DNA from: Thiomicrorhabdus immobilis
GTDB lineage: Bacteria > Pseudomonadota > Gammaproteobacteria > Thiomicrospirales > Thiomicrospiraceae
DNA length: 64,000 nt
Assembly (NCBI RefSeq): GCF_021654855.1
Contig: NZ_AP024202.1
Span: 558,001 to 622,000 of the forward strand
Reading direction: 5' to 3'
Positions 45,170 to 53,947 of the stretch are shown piece after piece. Both the position numbers and the translations under genes were made by a program. Below the pieces are notes generated by a model. That model made no database searches, was not told where the DNA came from, and saw only the letters and a list, made by a program, of their open reading frames with translations. Position 1 is the stretch's first letter. Every line of letters starts with the position of its first letter.

Positions 45170-45541
45170 ATGCTCATCAAAAAACGTATTTTATTACTTG
45201 TTATAGGAAGTTTGTTTGTTGCGGGTTGTAGTTTTCCGGTTAAGAATGAACAAAATGAAGTTAAAGAAAGTATAGCTAAAGCAGGTGAAATGAAACAAAG
45301 TGTGGTCATTATTCCTAAAGACGCACTTTATATCGATGGTCAGGTTCAAGTGTTAAAGAAAAATTCAACCGATTACCAAAGTGCAAAAATAGAGCAACTT
45401 TATTTTTCCGCGCTTGGTCAGCAATGCATTCAAGTGGTGGTTATCGATAATCTACAAAAAAGACTATTTTGCCAAAAATCCAAAACTACATGGAAAGAGA
45501 TGCTACTGCTAGATAATCTTGTCATTGAGCCAATTGAGTGA
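45170..45541 (+). CDS. Small lipoprotein of the kps operon
   Basis: About 123 residues from ATG 45170, which directly precedes an obvious lipoprotein signal LLLVIGSLFVAGC (lipidated Cys20); the frame extends upstream to 45128. The mature part (VVIIPKDALYIDGQVQVLKK, then a C-terminal domain with two cysteines) is not a family I can name. It lies between kpsS and kpsD and ends within the region where kpsD begins, so a role in capsule export at the outer membrane is likely by position only. Confidence 0.55.
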   Translation: MLIKKRILLLVIGSLFVAGCSFPVKNEQNEVKESIAKAGEMKQSVVIIPKDALYIDGQVQVLKKNSTDYQSAKIEQLYFSALGQQCIQVVVIDNLQKRLFCQKSKTTWKEMLLLDNLVIEPIE

Positions 45542-45548
45542 GAAAAAC

Positions 45549-47231
45549 ATGATGTTACGTTTAACAAAAATACTATTTTTTATCACATCTAGCTTTATCG
45601 CTTTTAATAGCTTCGCGTTGGGTGAAACGGCTGGAAACCTCCCCGCTGACCAACAAGTGCAATCTTTACAGGTTGATCAGCAAGTATCAAATAGTAATAC
45701 CGTCTGGAGCAGTAAAAACTACTCATCTAAACAAGAATCGCTTAGCCAAATAAAAGTATTTGGTGAGCAAGTTTTTAGTGGTGGTTTTTCGGGATTACGC
45801 TCTGACGGTTTAAATCAAGACTATAAAATCTTGCCAGGCGACCAAATTATTGTGAGAGTTTGGGGGAGTGTTGAAATTGATCGTGTTTTACCCGTCGATT
45901 CACAAGGCAATATTTTTATTCCTTCTATTGGACCGGTATATGTTCAGGGTACAACCAATTCTCAATTAACGCCAAAAGTAAAATCGGCTATTAAAACCAT
46001 CTATACAGAAGGGGTTAATGTCTACACCCAGTTACAAGGTGTTCAACCTATTTCGGTTTACGTTACCGGATTTGTGAATAATCCAGGACGATATTCAGGT
46101 ACGCCGACCGATTCCATTATCAATTATTTAAATCAAGCAAATGGCATTCAGCCCAAATCGGGTAGCTATCGACACATTCATGTTGTGCGTAAAGGTAAGC
46201 AAGTTGCCGCGTTGGATGTGTATGCATTTTTAATCAATGGCGCAGTGCCCAATATTCAATTACAAGATGGCGATACCATTGTGGTTCAACAGCGCGGGTC
46301 TATGGTGAGCGTGGTAGACAGCCAAGAGACTGAGGTGTTGTATGAATTAGCCAGCGGTAAAGAGCTCGGCAATGAATTGTTTCAATTTGTGGTGTTAGAT
46401 GCAGGCATTTCTCATGTGCTGATGAGAGGGTTTAACTCCTCCGGCCCAGTTACTGAGTATATGGATTTAAGCGAATTTAAAAACCGACTAATCCAAAATG
46501 GCGATCAAATCGTATTTGCACAAGATCAACGGGCTCAAACTATTCTGGTACAGGTCGAGGGTAGTTACTTAGGAAGGTCGAGTTTTATTGTGCCTAAAAA
46601 TACACGCTTAAAAACAGTATTGGCCAATATTGCCGTCGATCAAGAACTTGCGGCCTCAAACAATGTTTCTATTCGTCGTAAGAGTATTGTAGAACAGCAA
46701 AAACAATCGTTGGAGTCTAGCTTAAAGCGCCTAGAAAGAACGTATTTAACCGCGACATCCTCAACGGCAGAAGAAGCCGCTATTCGTGTGAAAGAAGCGG
46801 AGCTAATCATGGATTTTGTGAAGCGAGCAGGCCAGGTTGAACCTAATGGTCGCTTGGTTGTTGCTAATGGTCAAAGGCTTGCTGACGTACGCTTACAAGA
46901 TGGTGATGTGATTACTATTCCAACCAAAAGCGATTCTATTTTAGTCAGTGGGCAAGTGTTAGTACCCACTTCGCTGGTGTATCAAAAGAATTGGACACTT
47001 GAAGACTATATTAATAAGTCTGGCGGTTTTACTGAACAAGCTGATGAAGACAAAATTGTGTTGATTCGTCAAAGTGGAGAGGTGTTGGCAGATGCAAGTG
47101 CGCTGATTAAACCGGGCGATGAAATTTTAGTCCTTCCTAAAGTTCCGACTAAAAATATTCAGTTAGCGACCAGCGTTACCCAAATTATGTATCAGCTTGC
47201 AATTGCCGCTAAAGTCGCTTTTGACCTTTAA
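45549..47231 (+). CDS. kpsD: Polysaccharide export protein KpsD
   Basis: About 560 residues from ATG 45549 (codons M-M-L-R-L-T), with signal peptide ending SFALGE. The Poly_export domain (YKILPGDQIIVRVWGSVEID) and SLBB repeats (about 170, 330 and 470: VYVTGFVNNPGRYSG, ILVQVEGSYLGRSSF, ILVSGQVLVPTSLV) are present. A coiled-coil insertion lies about 390-420. KpsD forms the outer-membrane exit with KpsE. Ends with a hydrophobic stretch. Frame open to 45519 but the start there would overlap the lipoprotein gene. Confidence 0.9.
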   Translation: MMLRLTKILFFITSSFIAFNSFALGETAGNLPADQQVQSLQVDQQVSNSNTVWSSKNYSSKQESLSQIKVFGEQVFSGGFSGLRSDGLNQDYKILPGDQIIVRVWGSVEIDRVLPVDSQGNIFIPSIGPVYVQGTTNSQLTPKVKSAIKTIYTEGVNVYTQLQGVQPISVYVTGFVNNPGRYSGTPTDSIINYLNQANGIQPKSGSYRHIHVVRKGKQVAALDVYAFLINGAVPNIQLQDGDTIVVQQRGSMVSVVDSQETEVLYELASGKELGNELFQFVVLDAGISHVLMRGFNSSGPVTEYMDLSEFKNRLIQNGDQIVFAQDQRAQTILVQVEGSYLGRSSFIVPKNTRLKTVLANIAVDQELAASNNVSIRRKSIVEQQKQSLESSLKRLERTYLTATSSTAEEAAIRVKEAELIMDFVKRAGQVEPNGRLVVANGQRLADVRLQDGDVITIPTKSDSILVSGQVLVPTSLVYQKNWTLEDYINKSGGFTEQADEDKIVLIRQSGEVLADASALIKPGDEILVLPKVPTKNIQLATSVTQIMYQLAIAAKVAFDL

Positions 47232-47243
47232 GGACGTTTAGCC

Positions 47244-48029
47244 ATGCAACAACGTACCTCATGGCAAGTAACTAAAAGTGTATGGTATGCGCTGTTTATG
47301 CGTGAGATGTTGTCTCGAGTAATGACTAGTCGTTATGCATGGTTTTGGTTGCTTGCTGAACCCGTCATTTTTATCTTAGTTATGATGTCTATTAGGCTAT
47401 TTATTCGTGGAGGAGAAACTGTTGCAGGTTCAGATAGGGTGACTTGGTTAATACTTGGTTTAACTGCTTTTTTTATGTTTCGTGATAGTGCATTACGAGC
47501 CATGGCGGCTATTACAGCTAATAAAGGGTTGTTTGGCTATCGCCAAGTGAAGCCCATTGATACTGTTTTTGTAAGAATCTTTGTAGAAGGTTTTTTGCGA
47601 ACAATTGTCTTAATTACACTGCTAATTATATTTGGTTTGATTGGTCAAGATGTTATCCCCATTGATCCTTTAGGTGTAATGGTGGCTTGGACTTCTGTTT
47701 TTTTATTAGGGGCTGGGGCAGGTGTTTTATTTTCTATGCTTGCAGCTTTGATACCAGGAATTGATAAAGGTGTCCGAATGATGACGATGCCTTTATTGCT
47801 TTTATCAGGAGTCATTTTTCCCATAAATAATTTGCCTGTTGAGGTACAACATTACTTGCTTTACAACCCAGTACTGCATAGCTTAGAGCTGCTCAGAGAG
47901 GCTTTTCTTAAAGGGTATTGGACAATTAGTGGTGTCAGTTATTTATATTTATATTATTGGGTGCTTGGTATGTTGTTATTCGGTCTCTCACTCTATCTAC
48001 GCTATCCATATAAAGTGAAACCAACGTGA
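47244..48029 (+). CDS. kpsM: Capsule exporter permease KpsM
   Basis: 261 residues, ABC-2 type permease with six spans. N-terminal amphipathic TSWQVTKSVWYALFMREMLS, then AWFWLLAEPVIFILVMM, and near the C-terminus PLLLLSGVIFPINNLPVEVQ and LHSLELLREAFLKGYW, the KpsM/RfbA signature. Works with KpsT. Overlaps kpsT by 4 bases. Confidence 0.95.
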   Translation: MQQRTSWQVTKSVWYALFMREMLSRVMTSRYAWFWLLAEPVIFILVMMSIRLFIRGGETVAGSDRVTWLILGLTAFFMFRDSALRAMAAITANKGLFGYRQVKPIDTVFVRIFVEGFLRTIVLITLLIIFGLIGQDVIPIDPLGVMVAWTSVFLLGAGAGVLFSMLAALIPGIDKGVRMMTMPLLLLSGVIFPINNLPVEVQHYLLYNPVLHSLELLREAFLKGYWTISGVSYLYLYYWVLGMLLFGLSLYLRYPYKVKPT

Positions 48030-48676
48030 TTAAAATTGAAAACTTGTATAAAAGATACCCTGGTCATAACGATAATAAATGGGTTCTTGAAAACATTAAC
48101 TTAACAATTCCAACAGGTGTAAGTGTCGGATTGATTGGACCTAACGGTGCAGGTAAATCAACTTTGCTAAAAATGATTGGTGATTTAGAGTTGCCTGATA
48201 AGGGAAAAATAATAAGAACAAGTAAAGTTTCATGGCCTATTGGGTTGTCAGGCGGTTTTCAGCAAACATTGACGGGCCGGCAGAATGTTAAATTTGTTGC
48301 CAATATACATGGTTATAAAAACGTTAAAGAGGTGATGAGTTTTGTTGAGGCGTTTGCTGAAATTGGTAAGTCTTTCGATGAACCTGTAAGAAGTTATTCT
48401 AATGGGATGAAGAGCCGTTTAGCATTTGGATTATCTTTAGCATTCGATTTTGATGTGTATTTGTCTGATGAAGCAACCGCGGTAGGTGATAATAAATTTA
48501 AACAAAAAGCGCGCGCTATATTCAAAGAAAGAGTGGGTAAAGCAAGTTTAATTATGGTCTCTCACGCTGAAGGCATACTTAAAGAGTTTTGTGAGGCAGG
48601 GATTCTTTTGAATAATGGTCAAGCAATATGGTTTGATGATATTAATGAGGCGCTAAAAGCGTATAAGCAAAGTTAG
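48026..48676 (+). CDS. kpsT: Capsule exporter ATPase KpsT
   Basis: 216 residues, GTG start. Walker A GPNGAGKSTLLKMIG, signature SYSNGMKSRLAFGLSLAF, Walker B DVYLSDEATAVGD (D-E with A as in KpsT rather than DEP), H-loop VSHAEGIL. Powers export of lipid-linked capsule. Confidence 0.96.
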   Translation: MIKIENLYKRYPGHNDNKWVLENINLTIPTGVSVGLIGPNGAGKSTLLKMIGDLELPDKGKIIRTSKVSWPIGLSGGFQQTLTGRQNVKFVANIHGYKNVKEVMSFVEAFAEIGKSFDEPVRSYSNGMKSRLAFGLSLAFDFDVYLSDEATAVGDNKFKQKARAIFKERVGKASLIMVSHAEGILKEFCEAGILLNNGQAIWFDDINEALKAYKQS

Positions 48677-48682
48677 AAATTC

Positions 48683-49783
48683 ATGAAAAACTATAAACAA
48701 ATTCTAAAAAAATATCCTATTTGGTTTTTAAGTTTAGTAATAGCCATTTTAATAAGTGTTTACTGGTCCTTCTTTGCAACAGATCGGTATGTATCAACTG
48801 CTCATATTGTTTTACAAACACCTGATGTTGCTCCGCCTGAACTGAGTTTTTCTAGTTTAATGACAGGTACCTCTACTTCAAATAAATCCGATTTATTGCT
48901 ACTTAGAGACTTTTTGTTATCTACAGATATGTTGAAAGCATTAGATGCTGAATTGGACTTAAGAAGTCATTTTTCAGATGAGACGATAGATTATTTTTCG
49001 AGAATGAGAGAAGCAAATCTGCCAATTGAATATTTTCATGATTATTATCTAAGAAGAATCAATATTGAGCTTGATGATTATGCAGGTGTTTTGGTGGTTA
49101 AGTCTTCAGCTTTTAAGCCTGAGGTAGCAAAAGCTATTACGGATCGACTGCTGAAATATGGTGAGCAACATATGAATCAAATGGGGCAAAAATTAGCAGC
49201 AGATCAGGTAAGTTTTATAGAAAAACAAGTTGAAAAGTTAAATCAAAACCTGCAATTAATACGTATTAAAGTACTTGCTTATCAAGATGATAATGAATTA
49301 ATTTCACCTACATCGACTGTAGAAAGTTACAGCGGAATTATTTCTCAATTAAGAACGGATCTTGCGGGACTTTACACTCAGAAATCTGTTTTAGGTAATT
49401 TTCAAAGTCAGCGCTCACCAGAAATGATTAAGTTGAATAGTCAAATTAAGGCACTTCAAAAGCAAATTGCTATCGAAAATTCAAAATTAACCGCGAAACA
49501 AGGCCAATCTCTAAATAAAGTCTCTGCTGAGTATGAAACGTTGTTATTGCAAGAGAGATTCGCTCAAGAACTCTATTCAAATGCTTTAGCGACTCTTGAA
49601 GGAACAAGAGTCGAAGCCGCTAGAAAATTGAAGCAAGTTTCAGTTACGCAGACTGCCGCGATACCTGAGTATCCAATAGAGCCTAATAGGTTGTATAACA
49701 TCACGGTAACGATTTTATTATTGTTATTGGTTACCATTATTCTCAGTATGATTTACGAAATTATTCGTGATCATCGTGACTAA
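48683..49783 (+). CDS. kpsE: Capsule export inner-membrane protein KpsE
   Basis: 366 residues. A PCP-3-type protein: N-terminal span (PIWFLSLVIAILISVYWSFF), large periplasmic coiled-coil (about 170-320), PxxP-like element PEYPIEPNRL and a second span (YNITVTILLLLLVTIILSMI). Links KpsMT to KpsD. Follows kpsT by six bases and ends the kps operon; 49 bases to rmlA. Confidence 0.93.
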   Translation: MKNYKQILKKYPIWFLSLVIAILISVYWSFFATDRYVSTAHIVLQTPDVAPPELSFSSLMTGTSTSNKSDLLLLRDFLLSTDMLKALDAELDLRSHFSDETIDYFSRMREANLPIEYFHDYYLRRINIELDDYAGVLVVKSSAFKPEVAKAITDRLLKYGEQHMNQMGQKLAADQVSFIEKQVEKLNQNLQLIRIKVLAYQDDNELISPTSTVESYSGIISQLRTDLAGLYTQKSVLGNFQSQRSPEMIKLNSQIKALQKQIAIENSKLTAKQGQSLNKVSAEYETLLLQERFAQELYSNALATLEGTRVEAARKLKQVSVTQTAAIPEYPIEPNRLYNITVTILLLLLVTIILSMIYEIIRDHRD

Positions 49784-49832
49784 ATAAATATATGTATCAA
49801 GCTACAAAAGTACTAAAAAGAAGGGTGATTTT

Positions 49833-50717
49833 ATGAAAGGCATTATTTTAGCTGGCGGCTCAGGCACACGTTTATATCCAATCACCAAAGGGGTCTCTAA
49901 ACAGCTAGTACCAATTTATGACAAGCCAATGGTGTACTATCCGCTTTCTGTTTTGATGTTGGCTGGAATTACTGAAGTATTGATTATTACCACCCCAGAA
50001 GATCAAACCAGTTTTCAACGTCTGTTAGGCGATGGTTCAGAAATCGGTATGCGTTTTGAATATATCGTACAGCCGTCACCAGACGGTTTGGCTCAAGCCT
50101 TTATTCTAGGCGATGAGTTTTTAGGGAATGACGATGCCTGTTTGGTGTTAGGTGACAATATCTATTACGGTCACGACCTAACCTCTACACTTGCCAATGC
50201 GGTACAAAACGCCAAACAAGAAAATAAAGCCACGGTCTTTGGTTATCACGTTACTGATCCAGAGCGTTATGGTGTAGCTGAATTTGATGACAATGGTAAT
50301 GTAATCTCATTAGAAGAAAAACCAGAAATACCAAAATCCAACTATGCCGTAACGGGTCTGTATTTCTATCCAAATGACGTCATTCAAAAAGCTAAAGAGG
50401 TAAAACCCTCGCACCGTGGTGAATTAGAAATCACCACCGTTAACCAAATGTACCTAGAAGAAGGTCGTCTAAAACTAGAAACCATGGGACGAGGTTACGC
50501 CTGGTTAGACACAGGAACACATGAGAGCCTATTAGAAGCTTCGGCTTTTATTGAAACCATTGAAAAACGCCAAGGCCTGAAAGTCGCGTGTATTGAAGAG
50601 ATTGCCTTTGAGATGGGCTACATCAGCAAAGAGCAGCTTATCGAGCTGGCACAACCGCTTAGCAAAAACCAATACGGTCAATACCTACTAAAACGTGCAG
50701 AAGAAGGAAGAGTATAA
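49833..50717 (+). CDS. rmlA: Glucose-1-phosphate thymidylyltransferase RmlA
   Basis: 294 residues. First step of dTDP-sugar synthesis (dTTP + glucose-1-P). [79 protein letters not shown]. Together with rmlC, rmlD and rmlB it gives a full dTDP-L-rhamnose pathway, though the genes are separated by repeats. AAGAAGGG lies before the ATG. Confidence 0.97.
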   Translation: MKGIILAGGSGTRLYPITKGVSKQLVPIYDKPMVYYPLSVLMLAGITEVLIITTPEDQTSFQRLLGDGSEIGMRFEYIVQPSPDGLAQAFILGDEFLGNDDACLVLGDNIYYGHDLTSTLANAVQNAKQENKATVFGYHVTDPERYGVAEFDDNGNVISLEEKPEIPKSNYAVTGLYFYPNDVIQKAKEVKPSHRGELEITTVNQMYLEEGRLKLETMGRGYAWLDTGTHESLLEASAFIETIEKRQGLKVACIEEIAFEMGYISKEQLIELAQPLSKNQYGQYLLKRAEEGRV

Positions 50718-50718
50718 A

Positions 50719-50927
50719 TAGATTGCTTCACTCCGTTCGCAATGACAAACCTTAAACAGTCATTGCGAGGGCTTTAGCCCATGGCAATCTAGAGATGTGT
50801 GGCATGAGTGGATTGCTTCACTGCGTTCGCAATGACAAACACCCACACTGTCATTGCGAGGGCTTTTGCCCGTGGCAATCTAGGGATGTGTGGCATGAGT
50901 GGATTGCTTCACTCCGTTCGCAATGAC
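50719..50927. repeat. GTCATTGCGAG palindromic element array, left of GIY-YIG gene
   Basis: A right half-unit at 50719-50745 and two full units, 50758-50835 and 50849-50927. Each unit has outer arms GTCATTGCGA... and ...TCGCAATGAC and two inner arms GGCAATC / GATTGCTTC around a short centre (ATGTGTGGCATGAGT type). Units are separated by 12-13 bases. Starts one base after the rmlA stop codon. Confidence 0.95.
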
Positions 50928-50944
50928 AGGTGGATCTCAAAAAC

Positions 50945-51232
50945 ATGAAGCAAGGTTATATTTACATAATGACCAATAAAAAGAATGGCACTCTTTATGT
51001 AGGTGTTACCAGCAATCTTGTGCAAAGAATTTATCAGCATAAAAACCACCTAGTTGATGGCTTTACAAAGCGGTATAGTTTAGATCAATTTGTTTATTAT
51101 GAACAATATGATGATATCGTTACTGCCATTGAACGAGAGAAGCAGCTAAAAGCTGGAAGTAGAAAAAAGAAAATAGCCCTAATTGAAGCTACAAATCCTA
51201 ATTGGCAAGATTTATATTCGGCAATAGTATGA
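50945..51232 (+). CDS. Single-domain GIY-YIG nuclease (UPF0213-like), inside the repeat array
   Basis: 95 residues from ATG 50945. GIY-YIG core: YIYIMTNKKNGTLYVGVTSN, catalytic Arg in LVQRIYQHK, and Glu in TAIEREKQLKAGSRKKKIAL. The reaction would be metal-dependent DNA strand cleavage; stand-alone members are widespread with little known role. The gene starts 17 bases after one palindromic unit (ends 50927) and stops 4 bases before the next (starts 51237), so it is packaged with the repeats and may be linked to their spread. Confidence 0.88.
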   Translation: MKQGYIYIMTNKKNGTLYVGVTSNLVQRIYQHKNHLVDGFTKRYSLDQFVYYEQYDDIVTAIEREKQLKAGSRKKKIALIEATNPNWQDLYSAIV

Positions 51233-51236
51233 CTCC

Positions 51237-51730
51237 GTCATTGCGAGGAGAGTAGCGACGCGGCAATCTAGGGATGTGAGGTTCGGATGGATTGCTTCAC
51301 CGCGTTCGCAATGACAAAACCCAAACCGTCATTGCGAGGGCTTTTGCCCGTGGCAATCTAGGGATGTGAGGTTCGAATGGATTGCTTCACTCCGTTCGCA
51401 ATGACAAAACCCAAACCGTCATTGCGAGGGCTTTAGCCCGCGGCAATCCAGAATGGCGAAGTAAGGTATGGGTTGTAATAGATTGCTTCACTGCGTTCGC
51501 AATGACAAACACCCACACTGTCATTGCGAGGGCTTTTGCCCGTGGCAATCTAGGGATGTGTGGTACGAATGGATTGCTTCACTCCGTTCGCAATGACAAA
51601 CACCCACACTGTCATTGCGAGGGCTTTTGCCCGTGGCAATCCAGAATGGCGAAGTAAGGTATGGGTTGTAATAGATTGCTTCACTGCGTTCGCAATGACA
51701 AACCTTAAAAAGTCACCGCGTTCGCAATAA
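51237..51730. repeat. GTCATTGCGAG palindromic element array, right of GIY-YIG gene
   Basis: Five full units: 51237-51315, 51328-51405, 51418-51506, 51520-51597, 51611-51699, then a decayed end at 51712-51730. Two length classes appear: about 78 bases (centre GGGATGTGAGGTTCG or similar) and 89 bases (centre GAATGGCGAAGTAAGG). The last three alternate long, short, long. Small open frames across this array on both strands consist only of repeat sequence and are not genes. Confidence 0.95.
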
Positions 51731-51766
51731 TAAATATAAAACAAACACAAAGTATTAAGGTAAAAA

Positions 51767-52351
51767 ATGGAGTTTATTAAACAAACCATCGAAGACGTTA
51801 TTCTCATCAAACCCAAAGTATTTGGTGATGAACGTGGTTACTTTGTAGAAACCTTTCGTCAAGACAAGTTTGAAGAAGCCGTAGGCCATCAGGTTAACTT
51901 TATTCAAGACAACGAATCCAAGTCCACTGGAGGTGTGTTAAGAGGATTACACTTTCAATTACCACCTTACGCTCAAAGTAAACTGGTCAGAGTCATAGAA
52001 GGTAAAGTGTTAGATGTTGCGGTGGATATACGTCAGGGCAGTCCAACCTTCGGTAACGTCGTAACCGCAGAGTTAAGTAGCGACAATAAACATCAACTTT
52101 TTATCCCAAGAGGGTTTGCCCACGGTTTTGTGGTGTTAAGTGAAACAGCGATATTTGCCTATAAAGTCGATAACTACTATTCCCCTGAGTGCGATAGAGG
52201 CTTAGCGTTTAATGACCCGCTGCTAAACATAGACTGGCAAATACCCGCAGAAGAACTCAAACTATCCGACAAAGACCAAAAACAACCAGGCCTGTTAGAA
52301 ATTAATGACGAATGTTCAATCTTTAATGTTGAATTAAACCTCTATGAATAA
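51767..52351 (+). CDS. rmlC: dTDP-4-dehydrorhamnose 3,5-epimerase RmlC
   Basis: 194 residues, cupin fold. Epimerises dTDP-4-keto-6-deoxyglucose at C3 and C5. VFGDERGYFVETFRQDKF, GGVLRGLHFQLPPYAQSKLV (catalytic His), VLDVAVDIRQGSPTFG, FIPRGFAHGFVVLSE, YYSPECDRGLAFNDPLLNID. The variant palindrome at 52285 is read as QPGLL. Separated from rmlA by the repeat array. Confidence 0.97.
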   Translation: MEFIKQTIEDVILIKPKVFGDERGYFVETFRQDKFEEAVGHQVNFIQDNESKSTGGVLRGLHFQLPPYAQSKLVRVIEGKVLDVAVDIRQGSPTFGNVVTAELSSDNKHQLFIPRGFAHGFVVLSETAIFAYKVDNYYSPECDRGLAFNDPLLNIDWQIPAEELKLSDKDQKQPGLLEINDECSIFNVELNLYE

Positions 52352-52357
52352 TTTTAA

Positions 52358-52973
52358 ATGAGTGTTTATATCCAAGAATTGATTAATCAAGGAGAAACCG
52401 ATGTCCTTGAGTTTAAGGCCTCTTTTCAAAAAGAGGTTATTGAGTCCGCCGTTGCTTTCGCTAATGCGAGGGGGAGGCAAGATTGTCGTTGGTGTAGCAG
52501 ATGATAAACAAATTCTTGGACTGCAGTTAGGTGTAGAAGCACTGTTAAAAGGCGACTACTCCTCAAAAGTACGCAATAGAGGGGTGACTAACATGTTTAA
52601 AGAAGCGGGCATTATTGAAAAGTACGGCTCTGGCATTAAAAGAATTCAGCAGGCCTGCTTAGCACATGATGTGATTGAACCCAGGTTCGAAGAATTTCAA
52701 CATGGTTTTAGAGTGACTCTTTATAAGCAAAGAATCGTAGATGATCTGAGTGGCGGTGTAAGTGAGGGTGTAAGTGAGGGTGTAAGTGAGGGTGTAAGCT
52801 TACTGTTAAATTTAATTACAAAGCACCCTGGTTTACGTTCTACCCAAATGCAAAAAGAGCTTTCAGTTCCCGTTAAAACACTTGAGCGCTGGCTAAAGTA
52901 ATTAAAAGAACAAGATAAAATAGAGTTTAAAGGAGCTCCCAAAACTGGCGGTTATTATGCAAAATCAAATTAA
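52358..52973 (+). pseudogene. Broken AlbA_2/Schlafen-type DNA-binding protein gene
   Basis: Starts ATG 52358 and reads MSVYIQELINQGETDVLEFK as in AlbA_2 (divergent AAA_4) transcriptional regulator-like proteins. A frameshift in the G run near 52470 moves the coding to another frame (GGKIVVGVADDKQILGLQLG). The middle of the gene (about 200-250 codons) is deleted, after which KYGSGIKRIQQACLAHDVIE continues. An in-frame TAA at 52900-52902 interrupts the winged-helix end, whose last codons (EFKGAPKTGGYY) run into the rmlD start at 52957. Three independent lesions show it is dead. Confidence 0.88.
52755..52799 (+). repeat. 12-bp tandem repeat GGTGTAAGTGAG
   Basis: Three full copies and a partial one inside the broken AlbA_2-type gene, encoding G-V-S-E repeated. 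Confidence 0.95.
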
Positions 52974-53919
52974 AATACTCGTAACAGGAAAAAATGGTCA
53001 ACTAGGCCAAAGCTTAAATCAACTAACTGCTAACTACCCACTGTTCACTATGCACTTCGTCGGTAGAGATGAACTCGATTTATCTAGTGCAGAGTCAATT
53101 CAAGCCTATTTTGCGAATAATGAATACGATGTCATTATCAATTGCGCCGCTTATACAGCAGTAGATAAAGCCGAGTCTGAACCCGGTCTAGCAGATCAGA
53201 TTAATCACTTAGCCGTAAAACAGCTAGCTGAAATAGCAAAACAACAAGATGCAATGCTCATTCATATCAGCACTGACTATGTTTTTAACGGACAAAACTT
53301 CAAACCCTATAGTGAATCAGATGCAACTGATCCACAAAGCGTTTACGGTTTAACCAAGCTTAAAGGTGAGCAAGCCATTCAAGCCATCAACCCTAAAGGC
53401 TGTATTATCCGCACCAGTTGGGTGTATTCAGAATTTGGTAATAACTTTGTCAAAACCATGTTGAGATTAGGTAAAGAAAAAGAGCAGCTAGGAATCATCT
53501 TTGACCAAGTGGGTACACCAACCTATGCTGGAGATCTAGCAGAAGCTATTTTGCAAATAATAGACCGCACTGTCATTGCGAGGAGCGCAAGCGACGTGGC
53601 AATCTATGAAGCCAGTAGTGGGCTTAAGATGGATCGCCACACTACGCTCGCGATGACAGAAGGTGATGCACCCACTAAAAATGAAGTCTTTCATTTTTCT
53701 AACGAAGGAGTTTGCTCTTGGTATGATTTTGCCAAAACAATATTTGAATACGCTAAAATACCCTGCGTTGTTTTACCAATAGAGTCTAGGTGTTATCCAA
53801 CGCCTGCAACAAGGCCACATTACAGCTTAATGAATAAAGCAAAAATTAAACAAGCCTATAATTTAGAAATACCATACTGGAAAGACAGTTTAAAAAAATG
53901 TTTAGTGAATATTTCTTAA
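52957..53919 (+). CDS. rmlD: dTDP-4-dehydrorhamnose reductase RmlD with an in-frame palindromic-element insert
   Basis: 320 residues, short-chain dehydrogenase fold. Last step of dTDP-L-rhamnose synthesis. NAD(P)-binding GKNGQLGQSLNQL, NCAAYTAVDKAE, STDYVFNG, YGLTKLKGEQA (Tyr and Lys), and RTSWVYSEFGNNFVKTMLR. Between LAEAILQII and VFHFSNEGVCSWYDFA about 35-40 extra residues (DRTVIARSASDVAIYEASSG onward) are coded by one copy of the GTCATTGCGAG element at 53570-53659, exactly 90 bases. The catalytic residues lie outside. Whether the enzyme is active is not known, but the frame is intact. Confidence 0.95.
   Translation: MQNQIKILVTGKNGQLGQSLNQLTANYPLFTMHFVGRDELDLSSAESIQAYFANNEYDVIINCAAYTAVDKAESEPGLADQINHLAVKQLAEIAKQQDAMLIHISTDYVFNGQNFKPYSESDATDPQSVYGLTKLKGEQAIQAINPKGCIIRTSWVYSEFGNNFVKTMLRLGKEKEQLGIIFDQVGTPTYAGDLAEAILQIIDRTVIARSASDVAIYEASSGLKMDRHTTLAMTEGDAPTKNEVFHFSNEGVCSWYDFAKTIFEYAKIPCVVLPIESRCYPTPATRPHYSLMNKAKIKQAYNLEIPYWKDSLKKCLVNIS
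53570..53659. repeat. GTCATTGCGAG palindromic element inserted in rmlD
   Basis: 90 bases with outer arms CTGTCATTGCGAG and CTCGCGATGACAG. Same family as the arrays. Its length is a multiple of three, so the host reading frame continues through 30 codons with no stop. Confidence 0.95.
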
Positions 53920-53947
53920 ATTTGAATGATTATGTTGGGAGATAAAT

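Noticed and set aside
50719-51730. CRISPR-like array of regular repeats
   Set aside because: The whole unit is repeated, including the centres, which fall into two classes rather than unique spacers. Units are palindromic and no cas genes are near.
51382-51816. Open frames on both strands across the repeat array (91 and 88 codons)
   Set aside because: They consist of translated palindromic units and have no independent coding signature.
52641-52660. Extra palindrome copy GCAGGCCTGC
   Set aside because: It differs from CCAGGCCTGG at both ends and keeps only AGGCCT; too short to count.
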